The notes below the pieces were generated by a model, which was given only the letters and a program-made list of their open reading frames with translations, was not told the origin of the DNA and did not search any database. Below, in pieces: positions 21,153 through 32,185 of a stretch of 64,000 nt of DNA (position 1 is its first letter; each line of letters begins with the position of its first letter). Source of the DNA: Eukaryota sp. TZLM1-RC (taxonomy: Eukaryota; Metamonada: BaSk clade); NCBI GenBank assembly GCA_040285825.1, contig JAUPSS010000002.1, forward strand, positions 1,922,001-1,986,000. The letters run 5' to 3'. Made by a program: the position numbers and the translations under genes.

Positions 21153-22676
21153 ATGTTTCCTAGGAATCAAATGGTGACCCTTCCTCGCTACCTTATTGAG
21201 ACCATACTCACACAATTGACACCCTCATCTTACCTAAACATGGCAACTGTGTCCAGCAAGTTTCATAGTCTTGTTTCCATCACTGTTTCTTCATCACACA
21301 GCCTTGACCTTCTTCGACTACACCCAGGATTTTTCCCTTTTCTGACATCTTATTTTGATATATCCAGGATTTCCCAATTATCCTTACCCTCTCTTCCAGC
21401 TGATCTCTCTTTGATTAAGTCTCTTCGCAATCTTACTCACCTGACCCTCGCCACATCACCTCGCGTTATCCCTGCTGAGCTTCTGACGTTACCTTCCTTG
21501 GCATATCTTCACTCTCCCACCGCCACTGGTTTTTCTCTTTATTCACTAACCAATTCTTCAATCAAACCTTCTCAACTACGTGACTTACACGTGATTCCTG
21601 ATCATTCCAATCTTTTCACCATTCAAACCATCTTTCCTTACCTTGAATGCCTTTCCTTTGTAGACTCTATTGTTCCTTTCTCTAGTTGTAAGTCCCTTTT
21701 AACCTCTCTACCGCATCTCAAGCATTTGTCGGGAGTTTCTTACTCTTTGGTGGAGTTGGTTGGATCTTGTCCTGGCATTAAGTCGGTGTTTGTGTCGGAG
21801 CAAGATGTTGGCTTTTTTGACAGACGACAAGCTCAAATTTTCAAGAATGTCAATCATTTTTATGGAAGATCTCTTTCAGTGTTCCAAGGTGTTGATGTTT
21901 TAAAAGCTAAGTCTATTAGTTTATTTAATCCGATTCCCAATGAAATACCGGTTTTTGGTAGTAGTTCATTAACAAAAAATGTTGTTAATTTAGAGTTAGA
22001 TTGCAATAATAATGTTAGTTGGTGTGGTTTTTTAGGTAATTGTTTTGTTTTGAAAAATCTTAAACTTAAAATGTGCGATTTATCTCAAATCATCGATGTT
22101 ATTCCTTATTTAAGCTCAACAATTAATTCACTTTCTTTTCAGTTAGTTTCATTTCCAATTAATCAATCTCGAAATTCAGAAATTTTTTGTAAATTGAAAG
22201 AGCTCAATCCAAAATTGTTTGATAACTTGCAAAATTTTGATTTTGAATCTTTACTTGCATTTCCCAGATATTGTGTTGGTTGGAGGGACTTTGTCTGCTT
22301 AATTGAACTTCTTGGTCATTTAAAATCTATTTCTTTGAGACATTTAAGTTTCCAAGAATCTGGGTTTCTTTTCAAAACAAAAAATATAGTTAAAATCAAA
22401 AAACAAAATTTTTCTTTAACCAAAGTTTCTATTATGGACTGTGATCACCTCGTCAACATTGCAAGGTATCTTTCGCTTTGTGCAAATATTATTTCTATTT
22501 CCTTTATTGGTCGATCATGTAGTGTTGGTTCAATTATGAATTACTTGGATTTAATTTCAAAATCAGTTATAGATAGATTTATTAGTATTACTCCAATTCA
22601 TTTATCTTCTTGGAGGATTTGGGGTCTTGTTTACTTGGTTTCTGTTTCATCTTTGCTTTTTTTTGTTTCAGATTAG
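21153..22676 (+). CDS. F-box protein with LRR-like repeats
   Basis: A 507-aa intronless ORF. Residues 8-50 read LPRYLIETILTQL, then YLNMATVSSKFHSLV, matching the F-box that docks substrate receptors onto SKP1 of SCF ubiquitin ligases. The remainder has irregular leucine-rich segments (for example LRNLTHLTLA, LPSLAYLHS, LPHLKHLSG) of the kind that bind substrates. The last about 20 residues are hydrophobic (VYLVSVSSLLFF). The second ATG (21171, MVTLPRYL) could also be the start. Codon use becomes more AT-rich in the second half. The substrate is unknown. Confidence 0.7.
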   Translation: MFPRNQMVTLPRYLIETILTQLTPSSYLNMATVSSKFHSLVSITVSSSHSLDLLRLHPGFFPFLTSYFDISRISQLSLPSLPADLSLIKSLRNLTHLTLATSPRVIPAELLTLPSLAYLHSPTATGFSLYSLTNSSIKPSQLRDLHVIPDHSNLFTIQTIFPYLECLSFVDSIVPFSSCKSLLTSLPHLKHLSGVSYSLVELVGSCPGIKSVFVSEQDVGFFDRRQAQIFKNVNHFYGRSLSVFQGVDVLKAKSISLFNPIPNEIPVFGSSSLTKNVVNLELDCNNNVSWCGFLGNCFVLKNLKLKMCDLSQIIDVIPYLSSTINSLSFQLVSFPINQSRNSEIFCKLKELNPKLFDNLQNFDFESLLAFPRYCVGWRDFVCLIELLGHLKSISLRHLSFQESGFLFKTKNIVKIKKQNFSLTKVSIMDCDHLVNIARYLSLCANIISISFIGRSCSVGSIMNYLDLISKSVIDRFISITPIHLSSWRIWGLVYLVSVSSLLFFVSD

Positions 22677-22727
22677 ATTTTTTATTCTTTCTTTATAATT
22701 TAAAACACAATCATTAGATGTTGTTTA

Positions 22728-23450
22728 CTACCAAGCTATACACTCTTTGTCACAATGCACATTCCCACACTTCAAAGCATCTTCATTCATTTCATAAAGA
22801 GGACACTTACAGGGTCTGAATCCCCTTCCTTTCTGACAGTTGACCCAAAACTGTTCTAAATAGACCAAGTCTTTAAAACATTCAGGAATAGTACCAGTCA
22901 AAAAGTTACATTTCACATTGAATCCTTTCATAGTTGCCTTGAAGCGTTCATCAAAACATTCAGGAATGTGACCTGAAATCCTATTATCAGACAGGTCCAC
23001 ATACATTAATGAGCGATAAAGTTCACATAAACCTGTAGGGATTTTCCCGGAAAGTTTGTTTTTGGATAGATCCAAATACTGTAGCTGCTTCAGCACACCG
23101 ATACCAGCACTTTCAGTATCGTATATGGATCCAGTCAGTTCATTGTTCTGTAGATGGAGTACTTGAAGCCTGGGATAGCAGAAGGATGTTCGGGGAAGTT
23201 GTCCTTGGAGGTTGTTGTTGCTCAATTGAAGCGCTGTCACCTTCCCTTGTTTGTTGCAAACGATTCCATGCCAGCTACAATGATCAGAATCATCATCATC
23301 TATAGGCCATGATTTGGACCAGTGTTGGCCCTTGAGAGCCCTGTAAAAGAGAATCAGCGACTCACGTTCTGTAGAGGCACAATTTCTGGCATGGTATCCA
23401 GCGACGATAGCTACTAGTAATGTAAGCAAAAATAACAAAGTCAGACGCAT
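22728..23450 (-). CDS. Secreted LRR protein, plant-receptor-like N-terminus
   Basis: A 240-aa ORF with a clear signal peptide (MRLTLLFLLTLLVAIVAG). Residues 25-65 resemble the LRRNT_2 cap (ESLILFYRAL, then CSWHGIVCN). About four plant-type repeats follow: LQLSNNNLQGQLP, LHLQNNELTGSI, LDLSKNKLSGKIP and VDLSDNRISGHIP. A Cys-rich C-terminal cap ends CDKECIAW. There is no transmembrane or kinase segment, so it is likely secreted. Such short LRR proteins occur in plants and several protist groups. The role is unknown. It converges with the F-box gene 50 bp away. Confidence 0.75.
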   Translation of the reverse strand: MRLTLLFLLTLLVAIVAGYHARNCASTERESLILFYRALKGQHWSKSWPIDDDDSDHCSWHGIVCNKQGKVTALQLSNNNLQGQLPRTSFCYPRLQVLHLQNNELTGSIYDTESAGIGVLKQLQYLDLSKNKLSGKIPTGLCELYRSLMYVDLSDNRISGHIPECFDERFKATMKGFNVKCNFLTGTIPECFKDLVYLEQFWVNCQKGRGFRPCKCPLYEMNEDALKCGNVHCDKECIAW

Positions 23451-23534
23451 TCTACACTGCAGAATTGCTTCATGTCTGCTGCTGCATTAAACTGTAGATT
23501 GTCGAGAAATCCTTTTTGATTGTTTTTCATTAAT

Positions 23535-24440
23535 TTCTATTTAAGATTTTGAATTTGACATTTCGTTCCCTTTTCTGGCCTAATAATTTACCTCATAATT
23601 TAATTTGTAAATTGTTATTGGAAAAAGTTGTTTGTGAAAATAAGTCATCAGATTCTTCACTGTTTGTGACCATTGTGCCACGAAGATTTGGACTGTGTGC
23701 TAATAATGAAGCATTTGTAACAAAAGAGACATTATATTTCAATATTCCCATTAATCAATTATTGTTGAAAGAAAAATGTATTTGTTCGAATTCACCACAG
23801 CTCACTTTGCGCCATGCTCTAAATTGCTCTAAATTGATAACTTATCGTTCTTCATTACATGATGCTGTTAGAGACACTGTTTTCAATATGGCACAAACTG
23901 CAAGGATATCGTGTATCAAAGAGCCCCTGCTGAAGGAAACACTTTCTCTGAATAATTTTGGTTCTGATGATAGAGGTGATGTATACTGTGATTGGATTGA
24001 TAATTCTGAAGCTATTGTTGACTTTGTCTCATGTAATGTTGCAAGTGACACTTTGGTTCACAGAAGAAAACTTAATCCTGTGACTGCTCTGGATTTTAAA
24101 GCAAAAGAGAAACATAGAAAATAAGAGAAAGATATTGAAGAGGCTAATGTTGGTAGAAATACACCACTTGTTTTTATTGCTTTCCCATTTTCGATAAACG
24201 GAAGACTATCAGTAGAAGCAGGAACCTTTTTGAATGATTTCCAAAAAATGGTTCAAGAAAAAACAATGAAAAGATTTGATAACTTTTTATGGTGCTCTCG
24301 GATTCAATTTGCCATTATTAATAGATTACCTCGGTTTTTTAATCGAATTAGAGAAGCTTTAGCTAGACAGCAAGCAGATCAAGATTTTTTAGAGGAAATC
24401 TTGGCTCAATGAATTTCGTCCCATTAGTTATGATTATATT
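23535..24440 (+). mobile_element. RLE-type LINE remnant, chimeric A/B junction
   Basis: The open frame 23549-24124 starts with the zinc-upstream segment FRSLFWPNNLPHNLICK, seen in subfamily A, and joins directly to LLLEKVVCENKSS, the start of subfamily B. It runs through the zinc motif (CICSNSPQ...H-ALNCSKL), RGDVYCDWIDNSE and KEKHRK to a stop, then continues to a tail at 24412 (DQDFLEEILAQ). The junction suggests template switching or insertion of one subfamily into another. Confidence 0.8.
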
Positions 24441-24514
24441 TTGTCAAATGTGTAAGTTTAATCAAAGTTTTTGTAAATTTAGTTGAACATTTACAATTAG
24501 TCATTTCTTGATTT

Positions 24515-24675
24515 TATACAATTTATTACTTATAGAAGCAAGGTTCATAATGCTGTAAGAGACCAGCTGTATTGTATGTGCAAGTCTAATAGAATTGAAT
24601 CTTTTTTGGAATCTCTGTTGTCAAAGCTGTTTGATGCTGAAGATTTTTATTATAAGTTCAAGGTTAATAGAGGTG
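24515..24675 (+). mobile_element. Short RLE-type LINE fragment (subfamily A)
   Basis: Reads AVRDQLYCMCKSNRIESFLESLLSKLFDAED-like sequence in broken frames, the region between the zinc motif and the nuclease core of subfamily A. Confidence 0.7.
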
Positions 24676-24905
24676 TAATCATGCTTTGGAAGTCAATTCT
24701 ACATTGAGGGAGCTTTTGATACATCATAACCCTATCAGTGACCAAAGTATTCAATGTCTTACTAAAGGTTTGCATTCAAATAGTTCATTGTTTGATCTTG
24801 ATTTACATAGAACTAAATGTAGTAATCAAGGAGCTGCTGCTTTGAATGAAGCTTTAAAGGTTAACAGTTAACATGAAATACTTTGGTTACCTGGTAAAAA
24901 TGAAA
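24676..24905 (+). pseudogene. LRR gene fragment (NLR/RNI-type repeats)
   Basis: The 61-aa frame 24686-24871 carries two ribonuclease-inhibitor-type repeats: NSTLRELLIHHNPISDQ and NSSLFDLDLHRTKCSNQGAAAL. It lacks a start, a neighbour exon or a C-terminus, and sits between LINE fragments. It is probably a shed piece of a gene carried or broken by insertions. Confidence 0.55.
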
Positions 24906-25077
24906 TTTTGGCTCAACCAATGATGGCAAATTCAAAAGTTCAGTTAAAGCTTGTGTTCAACCAAATATCTGGAAAGCATGGAAAACTTGAAATCAGGTTT
25001 GGTGGTAGGATTATTGTAAAATTGAAAATACATTATTTTCTTCATTTAATCAAATACCATTTTGCATGAAGGAATTT

Positions 25078-26370
25078 GTAGTGCTTTTTTAAAATAACCA
25101 ATGTATTATTTGAATCCTGATGTCGAATTAGCTAAGCACCAAATCAAAGTATATCAACGTTAACTTCGATGGCTTAGATGAAAATTTCTTTAATGTTCAT
25201 ATTACCTGGATTAGATTGGACCTTCATTTTAGTGGATGTAATGTCTGTTGATCCTTGTAATGCCTCAAATGAAAGACTAGCCAAATCTGATATTCACAAT
25301 CCATTTTCAAATACTGACAAATTGAAAATCAATCAGTATAGTGAGCCATTATCCAAATTGTCCACCCAACTTCATGCAAACATTTTTCTGTTAATCTTTT
25401 TGTTATTCTTCAATGAAACATATTTGTAAAATTTTATATAAATTCAAAAAATATATTGTTGTTGAATTTTATAAAAAGTCGACTTCTGTCAGTACGTATG
25501 TTTTGCTTCTCATTCATTATTCTATATTGATTTCTTTCTTTTGTTTCCATAGTTGTAACTTGTTGTATAGACCTGTTGTTGTCAAGAGGTTTTAGACATA
25601 CTTGAGTTCATTGATTATAGAAGGTGATTCGAAATTTAGAACTTTTGCGTGATGGTGGAAATGAACCAATATCAAAGCAAAAATTGTGAATCCACCATCA
25701 TTAAAAATATCGTCAAAGAAAAGTCGTAGTGCTTTTTTAAAATAACCAATGTATTATTTGAATCCTGATGTCGAATTAGCTAAGCACCAAATCAAAGTAT
25801 ATCAACGTTAACTTCGATGGCTTAGATGAAAATTTCTTTAATGTTCATATTACCTGGATTAGATTGGACCTTCATTTTAGTGGATGTAATGTCTGTTGAT
25901 CCTTGTAATGCCTCAAATGAAAGACTAGCCAAATCTGATATTCACAATCCATTTTCAAATACTGACAAATTGAAAATCAATCAGTATAGTGAGCCATTAT
26001 CCAAATTGTCCACCCAACTTCATGCAAACATTTTTCTGTTAATCTTTTTGTTATTCTTCAATGAAACATATTTGTAAATTTTATATAAATTCAAAAAAAT
26101 ATATTGTTGTTGAATTTTATAAAAAGTCGACTTCTGTCAGTACGTATGTTTTGCTTCTCATTCATTATTCTATATTGATTTCTTTCTTTTGTTTCCATAG
26201 TTGTAACATGTTGTATAGACCTGTTGTTGTCTAGAGGTTTTAGACATACTTGAGTTCATTGATTATAGAAGGTGATTCGAAATTTAGAACTTTTGCGTGA
26301 TGGTGGAAATGAACCAATATCAAAGCAAAAATTGTGAATCCACCATCATTAAAAATATCGTCAAAGAAAA
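25078..26370 (+). repeat. Tandem duplication, two about 648-bp units
   Basis: Units 25078-25725 and 25726-26370 are almost identical; only a few single-base differences were seen (for example CTTGTTG versus CATGTTG, and one A missing after TTGTAAA). Each unit contains a subfamily A LINE scrap (83-aa frame reading ILVDVMSVDPCNASNERLA) followed by unassigned AT-rich DNA. The duplication appears recent. Confidence 0.93.
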
Positions 26371-26411
26371 AATGAAAAATCTAAACAGAAAACAGTATTT
26401 ATTCAAGAACA

Positions 26412-27501
26412 TCAATGCCTACCCTTTAAATACATCACAAAAGCCAAAATTGCAAAAAACACTGCTAATTTGACAGCCAATGAACTTGAAGAAGCCTGCC
26501 TTGCTCTATTTTCAGCTATTAATTCTAACCTTTTGTTCTTTTCTTCTAATTCTCTATTTAAATCCCCAATTTCACTGGTTCTTGCTGCCAAAGAAGTGTC
26601 AATTTCAGACTTTTTGGCAACCAACTCATCAAATTGGGTTTCTAATCGAGAAATTCTGTCCTCGAGATCTTTAACTTCTTCTTTCTTGCTTTCTAATAAT
26701 ATTGATTGCTCATTTTTGCTCTTTTGTAGTTGGTCATTGTAATCAGTGAGATCCGCGACCTTTTTGCTGAATTCATCCCGCACATGTTCAACTTCTATAA
26801 TCTTAGCCCGTAAATCATCAATTTCGAGCTGCAGACGTGACCTTTCATCTTCTCCATCACCAACGATTGATTGACTTCCTTCGTCGACTGCTTCTTCTAT
26901 TTGACTTCTAGCGCTATGAGCAACCTGTTCATCATTATCACTGGTACTTTGCTCTGTTTGAAGAGGGGAAGGGCGTGGGGGTTTCGTGTAAGGGGGGATG
27001 GTGTGGAAAGAAGGAGAGGAAGCAGGTTCGTGGGAGCATTTGAGTTTTTGGTAAACCACCTGTGCCTTCTTCTCTGCGTCCTCTTCAATTGCTTTCCATG
27101 CTTGGTGGAAGTCTCCTTTTGACAGGGTAGAGAATGAGTCAATATTGGGGATTGGGTAGGATTGTATCAAGAATTTGTCTTTGTTCGGCTCAGTCTTGTC
27201 AGGTTGAAGTTCCACTGAAGTAAGAAAAGGGTGTGGTAGAATACATACCATTGATAGTGGTGGACTCTCCTTTAGGGATGAGTCCCATTGCAGGACGTAC
27301 AAAGTAACCGTCCCGGGAAGTGGTTTTGAATTTGAACAGGACAAAAGAGTCTGAGACATTGGCAACATGAAGGTCTACGGTAGGTAATGGTGCCTGTTGA
27401 GGGTCCTTAGAAAGTTCTGTTGGTTCAGTAGAGCGAAAGGTAAGGCATGCAGATGGAGTAAGCCTCAGAAGCTTGTTTTTAGAATCTTGATTTGATGTCA
27501 T
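26412..27501 (-). CDS. VAP / Scs2-like ER membrane-contact protein
   Basis: Two exons (27249-27501 and 26412-27214), 351 aa. Exon 1 plus the start of exon 2 form an MSP domain: LRLTPSACLTF, VANVSDSFVLFKFKTT, YFVRPAMGLIPKGES, then TINVELQP and DKFLIQSYPI across the splice. VAP MSP domains bind FFAT motifs of lipid-transfer proteins on the ER. A Pro/Ser-rich linker, a coiled coil (residues about 200-320) and a C-terminal tail anchor (LAVKLAVFFAILAFVMYL, then KGRH) complete the classic VAP order. At 351 aa it is longer than most VAPs, owing to the coiled coil. Confidence 0.9.
27215..27248 (-). other. 34-nt intron in VAP
   Basis: Donor GTATGT, acceptor TTCAG, splitting a Val codon. Removing it gives 352 codons. 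Confidence 0.85.
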
Positions 27502-27503
27502 TC

Positions 27504-27773
27504 TTATAGATGTTGTCTATAACAATGAAATAAAACCAATGTAGAACAATGTGAGGAACTGAGTTTTTTACAAGATTTTCTCAATGCCGTCTTTTTGTAA
27601 CCTTTACCAACCAATTCACTTGTACTTCCATCACTGTCAACATATTCAGTGAAGCGTTTCGATCTTGAGGTCATAATGTGAAGTAATCGAGTTGAAAAGG
27701 CACAACAACAACCACGTCTACCTAGGTGTACCGTAAATCTGTTCATCACAAATTTTATTAGTGTTTCGTTCAC
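27504..27773 (-). CDS. Possible small basic protein, doubtful
   Basis: A short minus-strand frame with an internal ATG giving MTSRSKRFTEYVDSDG and a Lys-rich stretch (GYKKTALRKSCKK). It lies just upstream of VAP and could instead be VAP 5' leader. Not recognised. Confidence 0.2.
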   Translation of the reverse strand: MNETLIKFVMNRFTVHLGRRGCCCAFSTRLLHIMTSRSKRFTEYVDSDGSTSELVGKGYKKTALRKSCKKLSSSHCSTLVLFHCYRQHL

Positions 27774-27871
27774 TAGTGACTGCAGGTTTACATTCGCAAA
27801 CTTCGCAAATCACTACTAACATTTATGAATTAAACTTAGCAATCTACTGACCTGTTTCTCAGTTACATATA

Positions 27872-28129
27872 ATGCCTATATTGAAAAGTGATTTAATATT
27901 TGAAAGTCCAATTGCAATGCTCTCCTCAGACTCTGAGCATGAAGCAATTACTCCATCAGCTATTACAAACTCACCATCATCTGTGATTGTTGAACCAGGA
28001 ACACCCTTCTGGGGTTCTGATCAAAATGTAATTGATTCGCCTCAATTCTTTACTGTACATTTTCATACAGGGGGAGATTGGGAGGATGAACACGAGGCAT
28101 TGGATCCTGATGTTTTCTTTGGTACTTAA
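27872..28129 (+). CDS. Hypothetical acidic 85-aa protein
   Basis: ATG at 27872. It is Ser/Pro-rich and acidic, ending GGDWEDEHEALDPDVFFGT. It has no recognised domain. It could be a real short gene or an exon. It sits between VAP (-) and the coiled-coil ORF at 28420 (+). Confidence 0.35.
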   Translation: MPILKSDLIFESPIAMLSSDSEHEAITPSAITNSPSSVIVEPGTPFWGSDQNVIDSPQFFTVHFHTGGDWEDEHEALDPDVFFGT

Positions 28130-28419
28130 TAATTTATCAATGAGATTTTTCAGTTTGAACATCATGAGTTTTAGTGTTCAAAAAGTGGTATAATGCTAAA
28201 GAGTTCTTTAATAAAATGTTGTATTCAAATCTTAAATCTACTGAACCTTCTAAAGATATATTAACATATTAATACAAAGATAATAAAACCAACAACCAGC
28301 AGTCTTATTACACAGCAAATTTTCATTGAGATAACATCTTTCTGGAAACAATTCTATCAATTCCAAAAAGAAAATGAAAAAAACGAGGAAAATCCCGAAA
28401 CACAACTTCTGGTAAAGAA

Positions 28420-28926
28420 ATGAGCCTCGAAGCAGATGTAGCACAACGTTTGGTGGCTTCTATTCACCATATTGGTCCTGAACGGTGGACAACACCGTTG
28501 TGTTCACCAGGAGTTATTAATCTGACTGAAACCTTATCTGCCATATCAACAGAACTGAACGAGATGGATTTGAACCATCAGGAGGTTATCACAAAGATTG
28601 AGTGTCTTCATACTCTAGCAAACCACTCATATACTGATCTCAAATACAATGCAGAACATGTTTTACAACAGAAGGATCAACTTGAAGATGATATACGACA
28701 GCTTTCGTCACTAGACAATTCAGTCAAAACCACTGACACTTCATGCATACAACACCTTCTGGATAGGGAAGATGACATTGATTTTCTGAACAGAAAAGCA
28801 GACAACTTACATCAGAGACTGGTGAAGAGTTCTAATGAACTTGATGCTGTGATATCAGCACAAGTACGTCTTGTTAGAGCTTTAAATGGTCATTTTACTT
28901 CAGTTACAAGTGATAAGGATACATGA
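28420..28926 (+). CDS. Unknown 168-aa coiled-coil protein
   Basis: Intronless ORF with ATG at 28420. The first 30 residues (VASIHHIGPERWTTPL) look globular. The rest is heptad-rich helix (for example LNEMDLNHQEVITKIECL and VLQQKDQLEDDIRQLSSL). Size and layout resemble small subunits of coiled-coil complexes (IFT, BLOC or kinetochore types), but no family signature was recognised. It converges with the long coiled-coil gene. Confidence 0.55.
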   Translation: MSLEADVAQRLVASIHHIGPERWTTPLCSPGVINLTETLSAISTELNEMDLNHQEVITKIECLHTLANHSYTDLKYNAEHVLQQKDQLEDDIRQLSSLDNSVKTTDTSCIQHLLDREDDIDFLNRKADNLHQRLVKSSNELDAVISAQVRLVRALNGHFTSVTSDKDT

Positions 28927-29116
28927 TTGTTCCCTGCAGTATCAAGTCCTTAACTAATTCCCAAAACCAAAGCTGACAAGGTTGTTTTTTGTTACAATTC
29001 AGTTGTGTTGGGATGTAAAGTCATTACTTTATTGGCTTTATTATTCAACAGTTTTTTGAAGTAACTTGTGAATAAACATTTTATTAAATTCTGTTAAATA
29101 CTAATACAATTATTAA

Positions 29117-31562
29117 TTACAATGAACCAAGTTTGTTTCTTAATTCTTGGTTTTCTATTTGCAGCTGCTTTCTTTGTTCCTGTACCACTAAAAGCAAACC
29201 CCTGGTCTGTTCCAACTGGGTCTGGTATCTCTTTATGCTGTCATTTAAAGCACTAGTTCGTTCTCGCAAACTTTCTCCTGCTTCTTCCCCAGTTCTTTCC
29301 ATCTCAGCGATTCTATTCTCTAATTGTTTGTTCGCATTGGTTAAGGTTTCAACCTGCTCCTCAGCTTCCTGAAGGTTATTGACCAGTCGTTGTCGATCAA
29401 AAGAAGAAACTTCTGAGGTGCTTTCAAAATCATTAATGTAGTTCTTGAGTGAATGAATTTCTTTTTCCAAGTTTGAAATAACTTCTCGAGATTTCGCTTG
29501 ACCTTCAGAGAAATCTGATTGAAGCGATTCTAAAGATTCTTGAAGTTCTCTCTTTTGATGATTATTTTGATCCAGAGAATCCCTGAGAGATTGATTCTCA
29601 GATTCCAATTCCTGTATTTGATGATTAAAGGAATCAACACTAGATTCCAACTCAGCTACAGACTGTTCTTTCAATAACGAATTATCACGCTCTAAAGAAG
29701 AAATTTTCGAATTAAGTGTCGAAACTTCGGCCTTAAAAGAACTTAAAGAATCGTCCAATTTGGAAATTTTGGATTTTGCATGAGAGAGCTCTTCTGACAA
29801 CTGGTCAACCTGAGTCAAAGCATCATCACGTTCGTTTTTGACCCTATCAATAATACTATTGAGCTCTTCCTTCAAATCGAGATATTTCTGGTCAAAAGCA
29901 ACCTGTTGTTTTTCATTTTCGGCAACAAATCCTTGAATTTGAGCATACAACGCTTTCCCTGCATTCAAAACATCAAATAATTCAGCCTCGGTCCTCGAAA
30001 TTCCACTGACTGTTGAAGAAATTTGTTTAAGACGTGATGTAAGTGACGACACTTGACCATGCAAGACTTTGATCTCTTTATCACGTGATTCAACAGCACT
30101 TTGACCTTCACTTTTGAGCTGAGCTTCTTTTTGTTTAAATTGTTTCTTCAAATCTAATATTTCCTCATCTTTATCCTTGAGCTCTGACATCCTCAAATTT
30201 TCAAGCTCCTCAATCTTTTTGATCTGTTGTGCTTTTTCCTTCTGAACATTCCTTAACAAATCATGAATTCGAGTATTTTCTGCTTGTAAGGATGAGTACT
30301 GCTTTGACACTTGGTTAATTTTTTCTCCCATCTTTTGTTCAATTGACTTGGCTTGGTTACCAGCATCTTCAATTAAATTTGCCCTCAATTCGCTAATTGA
30401 AGACTGTAACTGTTCCTTTTCTTTTAACAACTGATCAATTCTATTCTCAGAGTTGAGTATTTCAGATTGCAATTGCTGCTTTTCTTTGGCCAAAACTTCA
30501 TTAGACTCGTGTACGTCATTTCTGGCATCTTCCAGCCGTTTTCTTGTCTGGTCTAGCTCCTGAACTCGAATATTGATCTGTTGACGTTCTTCTTCTGATT
30601 GTTGACGAGCAGCAGCCACTTCTTCAGACATTGTTATGATTTGGCCTGTCAATCTTTCAACATCAGACCTCAACTGCCAATTCTGATCTTCCAAAATGTT
30701 TAATTGACCTATTAGTTCCTCCTTCTCAGTCAATAATTCTTTATTTGCTTGTTCCAAACTACTTGTTCTTTTGTTGGTAATGCTACTGTTATTGGAAGCT
30801 TCTTTTAATTGGCCCTTCAACTCCTCAATCATTGATGTCATCGACTTGACCTTCCTTGACTCTTGATTGAGATTTGATTGAAGCTCAGAAACTTTGATTG
30901 TCAACAAATCCCTTTCTGAAACAACCTTTGACAGTCTAGCTTCATTCTCCTGCTTTGCACTGTCCTTCTTCCTAGTCAACTCAGCTACTTCCTCCACAAG
31001 AACCGAGTGCTGTTCACGGAGCCGAGTTAGTTCAGAGTCCTTCCTCCGCAGTTTTTCTTCGTTGGCCTTGTTGAGTTCAGTGAGGTCTTTCGTGCGTTTA
31101 CGAAGATCACTTAGTTCACGACTGGTACTTGCATTCAAAGAACCTTCCCGTTCCTTCTCTTGGGACAAGGTACGGAGCTGGTTGCGGAGATTGCGGACTT
31201 CCTGGCGATAAGTAGAGGCTTCTGTTTGAAGTTCGGAAAGTGTCTGAGATTCACGGAGGTTTTTACGGCGCTGAGAGAGGGATTCTTCCTCGTATTGTTT
31301 TAGTTGTTCCAGCAGCTACAGTTAGATAGAAGATGATACGTACAGTGTTGTTGTAGGAAATTTGTTCATTTAGTTGTTGGTTAAGCTGCTCTATGTCAGA
31401 TGAAGCTGCCCTTGAGCGAGAATAAGAGAGCGAAGATGTAGATCGAAAAGAGGGACTATTGGAAACAGTTTTACGTATGGATGAGGGTGTAGCATGAGGA
31501 GTATGTAGGTTGGAGAATCTATACCCAGGTGTATATGCAATGGAATGTCCAGGGGTGTCCAT
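29117..31562 (-). CDS. Long coiled-coil protein, 805 aa
   Basis: Two exons (31344-31562 and 29117-31315). The first about 60 residues are a Ser/Thr/Pro-rich, basic head (MDTPGHSIAYTPGYRFS). From about residue 62 to the end the protein is almost unbroken heptad repeat, rich in Glu, Gln, Leu and Ser. Architecture suggests a structural protein of centrosome, basal body, Golgi or nuclear pore. No diagnostic motif was seen, so no orthologue is named. Confidence 0.75.
31316..31343 (-). other. 28-nt intron in long coiled-coil gene
   Basis: GTACGT donor, CTAACTGTAG acceptor with branch-like CTAAC, phase 0. It joins SYNNT to LLEQLKQYEEES. This is the shortest intron placed here. Confidence 0.85.
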
Positions 31563-31699
31563 TGCTGAGACTCTGAGAATATTCGTTCTTTCTCAATTCA
31601 ACCAAATTCATTATCTAAAACGGTTTGTTGAGCTCTTTTTGCATGTCTTATGTTGACAGATTTCCTGAATAGATGGTGAAATTTGAGAGCGGCTTGTTT

Positions 31700-32185
31700 G
31701 AGGTGTTTGAAACGTGTATTTGTTCCAATTCAAAAATCTCGTGTATGAAAGTGCCTCAACTGAAAGATACGTTGTCACTGAATAATTTTGGTTCTCACGA
31801 CAGAGGCGATATTTAATGCTATAGGATTGATAACTCTGATCTTGTTGATGTGTTGTTACAAATATCACTTAGGTTCAAGGTTCAAAGAAGAAACTTCATA
31901 CTATAGCTGTTTTTGAATTGAGAGAAAACATGGAAAATATGACAAACAATTATCAGGAAACTAATTGATCTTTATTCATTTGTAGGTTAAAATGACACTG
32001 AATTTTTGAATAATTTCCAATACAAGTGTCAAAAATATCGATGAAGAGAATGGATATCTTTCTGTTGCGGTCTCGAATTCGATTTCCCATCACTAATAGA
32101 TTTTCATGGTTTTTCAATTGAAATAGAGAGGCAATAGTGAGAATCCATTGAGATCAGAATTGTGTACAGTAATTCTGGGTTCAAT
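31700..32185 (+). mobile_element. Old RLE-type LINE remnant (subfamily B-like)
   Basis: Broken plus-strand frames read LKDTLSLNNFGSHDRGDI then a degraded nuclease core and RRNFIL, followed by a tail with NNFQYKCQK-like sequence. It is more diverged from the B copies at 33044 or 43540 than those are from each other, so it is older. Confidence 0.65.

Noticed and set aside
26470-26742. Plus-strand ORF over the VAP coiled coil
   Set aside because: Antisense shadow of a repetitive helical coding region with no independent support.
29133-31211. Several Ser/Leu-rich plus-strand ORFs over the long coiled-coil gene
   Set aside because: They arise from the reverse complement of Glu/Gln/Leu heptads. 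The minus-strand frame is continuous over 2.2 kb.
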